Positions 49,309-56,761 of a stretch of DNA of 64,000 nt are shown here, one piece after another. Under the pieces are notes generated by a model. The model saw only the letters and a list, made by a program, of their open reading frames with translations. It made no database searches and was not told the origin of the DNA. A program made the translations under genes and the position numbers. Origin of the DNA: an uncultured SAR86 cluster bacterium (GTDB taxonomy: Bacteria; Pseudomonadota; Gammaproteobacteria; Magnimaribacterales; Magnimaribacteraceae); NCBI GenBank assembly GCA_902554355.1, contig CACDOC010000003.1, forward strand, positions 1 to 64,000, read 5' to 3'. Position 1 is the first letter of the stretch; each line of letters starts with the position of its first letter.

Positions 49309-50144
49309 TTGGATTGATTTTGTATTAGTTTTTGTAACAATTTCAACTGCTGATATGTGAGACCAGTAAATTCAACACCTTTATGTTCTATTTTGTAGTT
49401 ATTTATACCTACATCCCATGTTTTGGGTTTGCTTAGTTTTTTTCCTTCATAGTCAATCTCATTTAAGAGATACCTTAAGGCTGTTAAGCGAGCAACCATT
49501 TTATTATTTGCATTAATTACAATCCAAGGACTTTGTTCATAGGATGTATTTGAGAACATTTGTTCTTTAAAAAAAGAGAATATCTCCCATTTGTCTGCCA
49601 TTCTTAAATCATTAGGACTCAGTTTCCAGAGTTTCAAAGGATCATTTTGCCTTTGTTTGATTCGTTTGCTTTGTTGTCTTTTTTCAATGGATAAATAGAA
49701 CTTAATCAAAATAAGGTCTTCTTCAATATATGATTTTTCCCATCTTACGACTTTGTTCATAAAATGGGTATATTGCCTTTTAGAGCAATAACCCATAGTT
49801 ATCTCGACAGTGGCCCTTGTGTACCAAGACCTATCAAAAAAAACTATTTCCCCTTTTTTTGGCATGTGTTTTTCATATCGTTTGAACCATTTTTTTGATT
49901 CATTTGGAGTTGGTATTCCTAAATGCACATACCTAAAATGATCAGGTATAAGATGTCTTGCTAGTAGATTGATTGTGTCAGTTTTTCCAGCGGTGTCTCT
50001 TCCTTCAAAAACAACAGCGATTTTTTTTTCTTCTTTAATTGCCCAATTTTGAAGCTTCAGAAACTCAATTTGCAGGCTTCTTTTTTCTTTTCTATAAATG
50101 TCAGAATTTAGTCTGTCATATTCGGAAACGTCGTAGTTGATCAT
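49305..50144 (-). CDS. ppk2: Polyphosphate kinase 2 family protein
   Basis: VVFEGRDTAGKTDTINLL, FFDRSWYTRATVEITMGYCS. Confidence 0.9.
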   Translation of the reverse strand: MINYDVSEYDRLNSDIYRKEKRSLQIEFLKLQNWAIKEEKKIAVVFEGRDTAGKTDTINLLARHLIPDHFRYVHLGIPTPNESKKWFKRYEKHMPKKGEIVFFDRSWYTRATVEITMGYCSKRQYTHFMNKVVRWEKSYIEEDLILIKFYLSIEKRQQSKRIKQRQNDPLKLWKLSPNDLRMADKWEIFSFFKEQMFSNTSYEQSPWIVINANNKMVARLTALRYLLNEIDYEGKKLSKPKTWDVGINNYKIEHKGVEFTGLTYQQLKLLQKLIQNQSN

Positions 50145-50255
50145 AATAAAATTGTGTGAATATTAAAGTAGGGTATGTAATAAATAAAGGTGATAAGTTA
50201 GATTTCACATAATATAATTTGACACTAATAAATTTCTGGAGTGTGATGCCACTAA

Positions 50256-51485
50256 ATGATAATTGAATTCGCTCTTCCAATTTTAATTCTTACAGCCCTA
50301 GCCGGCTTGATAATGGCCTGGGGAATTGGTGCAAATGATGTTGCTAACGCAATGGGAACATCTGTAGGATCCGGCGCTATTACCCTTTCGACCGCTATCT
50401 TAATAGCCTGTATATTTGAATTCTCAGGAGCCTTTTTAGCTGGTGGAGAAGTAACCTCTACGGTTAGAAAAGGTATTCTAGATCCCTTATTATTTCAAGA
50501 TAATCCTGACCTGTTTGTGTTTGGAATGATATCAGCACTGCTAGCTGCTGGAACATGGCTTGTGGTTGCTACCTATTTTGGATGGCCTGTTTCAACTACC
50601 CACACCATAGTAGGAGGTATAGTCGGTTTTGGAATATTGGGATTATCATTTTCGGCAATAGATTGGGACACGATGTCAGATATAGCTTTAAGCTGGCTTC
50701 TCTCTCCCCTTATATCGGGGACTATATCTTTCTTCATATATCTATCTATAGACAAATTAATTTTAAGAAATAACAACCCAATTCAAATGGCACAAAGATA
50801 TGGCCCAATATATCTTTTCTTTGTTGCCTTTATTGTCAGTATGGTGACTTTTACCAAAGGACTTAAGCATATTGGTCTAGGTTTAGATTACACAGATAGC
50901 ATAATCTATTCATTTATCTTTGGTTTATTTATAACTTTCTTAGGCTTTGTATTTTTATCAAGACTAAGAAATAGTTCTATAGATCAAATTTTCGGAATAC
51001 TGATGGTATTCACAGCCTGCGTTATGGCGTTTGCCCACGGTTCTAATGACACTGCTAATGCGGTTGGGCCCGTAGCGGCAGTATTCTCAACTGTTATGAA
51101 TGAAGGTGTATCTAAGGAAGCGGCAGTATCAGCTTGGCTTCTACTTGGAGGAGGAGTGGGGATAGTTCTTGGTCTGGCTATGTGGGGTTATAGAGTTATT
51201 CAAACTATAGGAAAAGAAATTACTAAACTAACCCCTACGAGTGGTTTTGCTGCAGAACTAGCGGCTGCTACTACGGTTGTTATCGCATCCGGTAATGCCA
51301 TGCCCATTTCAACGACGCATACATTAGTCGGGGCGGTCTTTGGTGTTGGCTTAGCGATGTCTATTAAAGACTTAGATTTCAAAGTAGTTGGCAAGATAGT
51401 AGCCTCTTGGTTGACTACTGTTCCAGCAGGAGCAATTCTCTCAATGATTTTTCTAACACTATTTAGGTACTTATTCCAGATCTAA
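50256..51485 (+). CDS. PiT-family inorganic phosphate transporter
   Basis: GANDVANAMGTSVGSGAIT and FAHGSNDTANAVGPVAA signatures. Confidence 0.95.
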   Translation: MIIEFALPILILTALAGLIMAWGIGANDVANAMGTSVGSGAITLSTAILIACIFEFSGAFLAGGEVTSTVRKGILDPLLFQDNPDLFVFGMISALLAAGTWLVVATYFGWPVSTTHTIVGGIVGFGILGLSFSAIDWDTMSDIALSWLLSPLISGTISFFIYLSIDKLILRNNNPIQMAQRYGPIYLFFVAFIVSMVTFTKGLKHIGLGLDYTDSIIYSFIFGLFITFLGFVFLSRLRNSSIDQIFGILMVFTACVMAFAHGSNDTANAVGPVAAVFSTVMNEGVSKEAAVSAWLLLGGGVGIVLGLAMWGYRVIQTIGKEITKLTPTSGFAAELAAATTVVIASGNAMPISTTHTLVGAVFGVGLAMSIKDLDFKVVGKIVASWLTTVPAGAILSMIFLTLFRYLFQI

Positions 51486-51486
51486 T

Positions 51487-51525
51487 CGTAACCAAATTGT
51501 CACAAAGTGACATCATAATTGTCAC
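51487..51525 (+). promoter_or_regulatory. Pho-box-like promoter of TonB receptor-phytase unit
   Basis: CGTAAC 51487, TGTCAC 51498, (GACATC 51509), TGTCAC 51520 on an 11-bp period; CATAAT 51514 at offset +16 from TGTCAC 51498. Confidence 0.65.
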
Positions 51526-51566
51526 CAATATTTCAGACAATACAAATTACTATTATGGAGTAATTT

Positions 51567-54101
51567 ATGAAACGTCTGAGTTTTTTGTCGATTTTTTCTT
51601 TATCTCTTTCCCTTTTTGTACCCAACTTCGCATTTGCAGACGAAGATTCGTCGCAAGCCGATGAAGAAGTTGTAGTTGTAGGCTCCCTTGCTAGCTTAAG
51701 AAGTGCCCTCAACAAAAAAAGGGATTCTGATAAAAATGTTGGTGTCATTGATTCTGATGCCTTAGGAAATTTTGCCGACATTAACGTAGCTGAGTCCTTG
51801 AGGAGAATTTCTGGTATATCAGTTGAAAATGATCAAGGTGAAGGAAGATACGTAACTGTAAGAGGAATGAATGCTGATTTAAACGCTATGACTATAAATG
51901 GTGTCAGTACAGCTTCTCCTGAAGATAGAAGAGGAGTGATTTTAGATGGTGTTCCTACAGATCTTTTAGAATCTATGACAGTTTATAAGACACTTACTCC
52001 GAACTTAGATGCAGATACAATTGGAGGGGCTATAGATTTAGAAACAATTTCAGCATTTTCTTATGGACCTAATTTTACAAAATTTAAAGCTGAAACTTCT
52101 AGAAATGATCTTACCAAAGATAGCAGTAATCCTAAATTATCAGGCACATATACTACAGTTATTCCTCAAGAGAATGGAGATTTGGGAATTGCATTTGTCA
52201 TCAGCTCTCAAGAAAGACATATCATGGCAGATAACAATGAAACTGGCGGATGGGGATCTAATTATGTCAATGATGACTATGAAATGCGTTACTACGATCT
52301 CACAAGAGAAAGAGATGGGATAGTTCTGAATCTAGATTACGTCTCAAATTCAGGAAGTAAAACTTATTTACATGCTTTCCATAATGAATATGTAGATACT
52401 GAATATAGAGCAAAGTGGGAAGTTAGAGATGTAATGGAAGAGTACACACCAACTATATCTGGAACTGTAGCGACTTATGGGGCTTCTAGAATGGATACTG
52501 AAGGGAAAAATAGAACTGAAATTAGATCTATCGATAATTTAGCCATTGGTCATGAGACACAACTTGCAAATGGAAGCTTTTTAGAAGTTCAAGTATTTAG
52601 ATCTGAAGCAGAACAGGATGATACGGATAGATATAATTTGATATTTAGAAGTAAAGAGAAAGATGGTGTTACTACTTTAGATACTGCCAATCCTCAAAAA
52701 CCAGTTTTAGGACTCCCTTCTGAATTTTATGATGCCTCTACATTCCCAGGAAAGGCAGCAGAGCAAGAATATGCCCTTACTGAGGACGAAGAACAGGGCT
52801 TCAAAATTGATTACACCTACATGATCGGTGAAACAGTTGTCCAGACTGGACTAAAGTATAGACAAAGAGAAAAGATAAATAATTATCAATTCTGTGAGTA
52901 TAAGATGCCAAAGGATACTACATTGGGAGATTATGATTATCAAACAATAGGAAATTATTTAGCAAACACACACGGACCTGCTCCAACTTTTGAACAAGTT
53001 AAATCAATAGTAACAAATAATACTTCTGGAACAGTTACTTTCTCAGACGGTACTACCTGTCCTGGACCAGGTACTTACTTTAGAGGTATGGGTGGTGATG
53101 AAGAAGAAGAATCTATCCCAGCAGACTGGACAACAGAAGAAGACATCCTAGCCTTATATTTTATGGGTACGACTTTGTATGAAAACTCCACTTGGGTTTA
53201 TGGCATAAGATTTGAAGATACTGAAACTACTTACAAAGGTAAAAACTGGAATGATACTTATCTTGGAGATAATGAATTTGAAAATAACTACACCTTTGCA
53301 GCACCCTCTTTAAATATTAAATATGATATCTCAGATGATATGGTTCTTAGATTTGGTGCATTTAGATCACTTGTAAGACCTGGGTTTAAAGAATCAAGAG
53401 CTGGTGCAATTATCAATGTTGACGATAATGAAATAGAGGGTGGAAATCCGAATTTAGATCCTACCAAAGCCACTAATATCGATATTTCTTTTGAATACTA
53501 TATTGATGAGAATACTTTTTTTGGAGTGGGTGCTTTCTATAAAAAAATAGAAGATGCAATCGTAGAAGTTGAATCTCAAGACTTCAGCATGAGAGGATCA
53601 ACATGGGATATAGCTGAAACTTATATCAATGCAGATGATAGCAGCATCAATGGTTTAGAGTTTTCCTATCAAACAGCTTTTGATAACGGCTTTATTTTAG
53701 TTGCAAATTACACATATGCAGACGGAGAAACTGACTTACCTGCTGATGCTGCTGCAGGACAAAGGACTATCCCTTACTTTAAACAAGTAGAAAATACGTG
53801 GAATGTTTCTCTTGGGTATGACGAAGGTCCATGGGATATTAGATTGGCCGCAACATACAGAGATAATTATCTTGATGAAGTAGGGTCTAAGCCTCTTAAT
53901 GATCGTTATACAGATGATCATATGCAATTAGATTTAACAGCAAAATATAAAGTTAATGATTCTCTAAGACTAACGTTTGAAGCTATTAATTTGAATGATG
54001 AACCTGAGTACTATTACTTTGGTAATCCCTCAAGACTTTCTCAATATGATGAGTATGGAGCTACTTATGGAGTCGGATTTAGGTACATCTTGAATCAATA
54101 G
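51567..54101 (+). CDS. TonB-dependent outer-membrane receptor (phytate/phosphoester-linked candidate)
   Basis: Signal peptide, plug (AESLRRISGISVEND..RYVTVRGMNADLNAMTINGV), C-terminal aromatic strand YGVGFRYILNQ. Confidence 0.92.
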   Translation: MKRLSFLSIFSLSLSLFVPNFAFADEDSSQADEEVVVVGSLASLRSALNKKRDSDKNVGVIDSDALGNFADINVAESLRRISGISVENDQGEGRYVTVRGMNADLNAMTINGVSTASPEDRRGVILDGVPTDLLESMTVYKTLTPNLDADTIGGAIDLETISAFSYGPNFTKFKAETSRNDLTKDSSNPKLSGTYTTVIPQENGDLGIAFVISSQERHIMADNNETGGWGSNYVNDDYEMRYYDLTRERDGIVLNLDYVSNSGSKTYLHAFHNEYVDTEYRAKWEVRDVMEEYTPTISGTVATYGASRMDTEGKNRTEIRSIDNLAIGHETQLANGSFLEVQVFRSEAEQDDTDRYNLIFRSKEKDGVTTLDTANPQKPVLGLPSEFYDASTFPGKAAEQEYALTEDEEQGFKIDYTYMIGETVVQTGLKYRQREKINNYQFCEYKMPKDTTLGDYDYQTIGNYLANTHGPAPTFEQVKSIVTNNTSGTVTFSDGTTCPGPGTYFRGMGGDEEEESIPADWTTEEDILALYFMGTTLYENSTWVYGIRFEDTETTYKGKNWNDTYLGDNEFENNYTFAAPSLNIKYDISDDMVLRFGAFRSLVRPGFKESRAGAIINVDDNEIEGGNPNLDPTKATNIDISFEYYIDENTFFGVGAFYKKIEDAIVEVESQDFSMRGSTWDIAETYINADDSSINGLEFSYQTAFDNGFILVANYTYADGETDLPADAAAGQRTIPYFKQVENTWNVSLGYDEGPWDIRLAATYRDNYLDEVGSKPLNDRYTDDHMQLDLTAKYKVNDSLRLTFEAINLNDEPEYYYFGNPSRLSQYDEYGATYGVGFRYILNQ

Positions 54102-54118
54102 ACAACTTTCTCTAACAT

Positions 54119-54150
54119 GAAACTCCTCAAAGAGAGGAGTTTCAGTTTTT
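54119..54150 (+). terminator. Rho-independent terminator
   Basis: GAAACTCCTC aaaga GAGGAGTTTC agTTTTT. Confidence 0.85.
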
Positions 54151-54176
54151 AAGTCTTAAATAACAAAAACCTTAAT

Positions 54177-55214
54177 ATGAAAAATACAATTTATTTACTT
54201 TTCTTCTTATCATTTACTGTAAGTGCCACTATCGAAGATCATAAAATTTATCCAATTTATGAAACTGAAGCAGTAAAAACATCGGGTGATGCTGCAGATG
54301 ACCCTGCATTTTGGTTAAACAAAAAAAATCCTGAAAAAAGTATAGTTTTGGGAACTGATAAAAAATCAGGTATTTATACTTACGACTTATCAGGTAAAAC
54401 ATTAGATTATTTTCCGATGGGACGGATTAATAATATTGATTTAAGAAACGATTACTTAATTCAAAATAGGACAGTCTCATTATTAGCTGGTACTAATCGA
54501 GACTTCAATAGAATAGATTTTCTGTTGATAGGATCAAATGGTAATGTTGCTGAGTATTTAGATAATTCTTTTCAGACTGAACTAACCTCTGTTTATGGTC
54601 TCTGTATGTTTAAAGATACAGATAATTCCAAAACTTTTGTATTTGTAACTGATGAAGAAAGTTTAGCAATATACCAATACGAAATTCAGACTTATACACC
54701 AATCTCAGCAAAATTGGTCAGAACAATACCTACTCAATCTGTATCTGAGGGCTGTGTAGTGGATGATGATTTGAAAATACTTTATTTTTCTCAAGAAGAT
54801 GAAAAATCTGGAATTTTCAAGACTACTGCATTGCCAGAAGATGGAAATATTGAAACGATAGATTTACTTAAACCATCAGGAAATATAACTGGTGATTCCG
54901 AAGGGCTGGCTTTAGTTAAATTACCCGATCAAACATTACTAATTTCATCCTCACAAGATTCTAATGAGTATCTAATTTATACAACCGGCACAGATGATCA
55001 GTACCTTGGTAAATTTACTATTGAAGCATCAACAATCGATGGAACAAGTGAAACAGATGGTATAGAGGCTTATTACGGGCCACTTAGCCCTCAATTTCCT
55101 TTAGGAATTTTTATAGCGCAAGATGATGTAAATCTTGATCAATACGGTGAACCAATAAATCAAAATTTCAAATTTTCTTCCCTGAAAGATGCTATAGATC
55201 CATTTATTAAATAG
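54177..55214 (+). CDS. Beta-propeller phytase (3-phytase family), exported
   Basis: Signal peptide; GDAADDPAFWLNKKNPEKSIVLGTDKKSGIYTYDLSGK, GRINNIDLRNDY, GDSEGLAL, ETDGIEAYYGPL. Confidence 0.88.
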   Translation: MKNTIYLLFFLSFTVSATIEDHKIYPIYETEAVKTSGDAADDPAFWLNKKNPEKSIVLGTDKKSGIYTYDLSGKTLDYFPMGRINNIDLRNDYLIQNRTVSLLAGTNRDFNRIDFLLIGSNGNVAEYLDNSFQTELTSVYGLCMFKDTDNSKTFVFVTDEESLAIYQYEIQTYTPISAKLVRTIPTQSVSEGCVVDDDLKILYFSQEDEKSGIFKTTALPEDGNIETIDLLKPSGNITGDSEGLALVKLPDQTLLISSSQDSNEYLIYTTGTDDQYLGKFTIEASTIDGTSETDGIEAYYGPLSPQFPLGIFIAQDDVNLDQYGEPINQNFKFSSLKDAIDPFIK

Positions 55215-55279
55215 ATAATAAAAGTAATAACCTTAACTCAAAAATAAGGTTAAAATTGTGTAAAAATTGAGCAGAAAAA

Positions 55280-55864
55280 ATGTGTGGAAGATTTACACTT
55301 AGAAACTTAGATGATCTCAAAGCTAGATATGGAGAAACAGATTTTAGGCCTAGTTATAATGTCGCTCCGAGTCAAAAAATATTAGCACTAACTGATAAAT
55401 TTCAAACAATGGAATGGGGATTCTCGCCTTATTGGGCTGAAAAGCCATTCAATTTGATAAATGCAAGATTAGAAACACTTTTTGAGAAACCTTCCTTTAC
55501 TAATTCTAATAGATGTCTTATCCCTGCAGATGGCTGGTATGAGTGGAAGCAAGAAGACGAAGTCAAAACACCATATTTTCATCATTTAAATGGAGATATA
55601 TTTTTCTTTGGTGGAGTCTTTGGAGGATACAGAGGGAAGGTGGGATGTGCTATCGTCACTACAGATGCAGTCGAGTCCTTAAAAAATATTCATGAGCGAA
55701 TGCCTTTGATTATTTCAAGACAACACTTTCAGGATTGGTTAAACGGAGACAATATTGACTGTTCAGATATTTTTTCTTCAAAAGCAATCATCAATCATCC
55801 TGTTTCGACACATGTAAATAATCCATTCAACGATGATCCCAAGTGTGTATTCCCCGCTAGTTAA
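55280..55864 (+). CDS. SRAP (SOS response-associated peptidase, YedK/HMCES) family protein
   Basis: MCGRFTLRN, SYNVAPSQ, INARLETL, RCLIPADGWYEWK. Confidence 0.93.
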   Translation: MCGRFTLRNLDDLKARYGETDFRPSYNVAPSQKILALTDKFQTMEWGFSPYWAEKPFNLINARLETLFEKPSFTNSNRCLIPADGWYEWKQEDEVKTPYFHHLNGDIFFFGGVFGGYRGKVGCAIVTTDAVESLKNIHERMPLIISRQHFQDWLNGDNIDCSDIFSSKAIINHPVSTHVNNPFNDDPKCVFPAS

Positions 55865-55891
55865 TTATATCGCCTGCCTTTTAGTGTAAGA

Positions 55892-56557
55892 ATGAATAAA
55901 ATATTATTAAAGAAATTATTGGCTGAATTTGTGGGGACATGTTTTCTTGTAATGATTGTCGTTGGTTCTGGGATAATGGCTCAGAGCTTATCAACTGATC
56001 AGTTAAGTATTCTTCTAGCAAATACCATAGCAACTGGAGCAGGACTGACTGCATTAATTTGGATATTCATCTCAATTTCAGGAGCTCACTTCAATCCTGC
56101 GGTCAGTTTAATAATGTTTTTAAAGAAAGAGTTAACATTTAAGGAGTTTTCTTGTTTCAGTTGCGCCCAGTTTGTCGGAGGATTTTTTGGTGTAATTATA
56201 AGTAATATTATGTTTGGCATGGATCCAGTGCAGATTTCAGAAAACTCAAGAAGTGGATTGAATATATATTTTAGTGAATTGGTAGCTACATTTGGTCTTA
56301 TCATTACCATTCTCGGTGTAAGAAAATTAAGTACTCTTGCCATTGCACCAGCAGTAGGGTTATATATCTCAGCAGGTTATTGGTTTACATCTTCAACTTC
56401 CTTTGCAAATCCTGCAGTAACTTTTGCCAGAGGATTCAGCGATACCTTTACTGGTATCCATCCAGAGTTTATTTTATCTTTCATAATCTTTCAGATTATT
56501 GGTGCTTGTTTAGCAATGCTTTTTATGAGTTATGTGCAGAATGATGAAATTAAATAA
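55892..56557 (+). CDS. MIP/aquaporin family channel
   Basis: Two NPA motifs (HFNPAVS, FANPAVT). Confidence 0.9.
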   Translation: MNKILLKKLLAEFVGTCFLVMIVVGSGIMAQSLSTDQLSILLANTIATGAGLTALIWIFISISGAHFNPAVSLIMFLKKELTFKEFSCFSCAQFVGGFFGVIISNIMFGMDPVQISENSRSGLNIYFSELVATFGLIITILGVRKLSTLAIAPAVGLYISAGYWFTSSTSFANPAVTFARGFSDTFTGIHPEFILSFIIFQIIGACLAMLFMSYVQNDEIK

Positions 56558-56689
56558 ACCTAGATAAGCACTTTTAAACACTGAATAGAATTAAATTTAG
56601 CATTCTAAATTTATATATCTTAACGAACAGCATCTAGGTTCATGGTACTTTGCCTTTTAATTAAATAATTTTTTTATAAGACACAATCA

Positions 56690-56717
56690 TTTCACATTCT
56701 AGAAAAGTAATTGTCAA
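56690..56717 (+). promoter_or_regulatory. Degenerate Pho-box-like element upstream of tandem-domain lipoprotein
   Basis: TTTCAC 56690, TGTCAA 56712 (22-bp spacing as at 51498/51520 and 62765/62787); AGTAAT 56706 at offset +16. Confidence 0.35.
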
Positions 56718-56761
56718 ATCGCTCAGGCCTAATACCCAGACTTAATTAGGAGGAGTTCATA

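Noticed and set aside
50203-50218. TTTCACA...TATAAT upstream of the PiT gene as a Pho box
   Set aside because: The TATAAT starts 10 bp, not 16 bp, after TTTCAC and no partner half-site lies 11 bp away; treated as an ordinary promoter at best.
55228-55252. TAACCTTA-N9-TAAGGTTA hairpin after the phytase gene as a terminator
   Set aside because: Perfect 8-bp stem but AT-rich and no T-run follows; could be an operator or chance.
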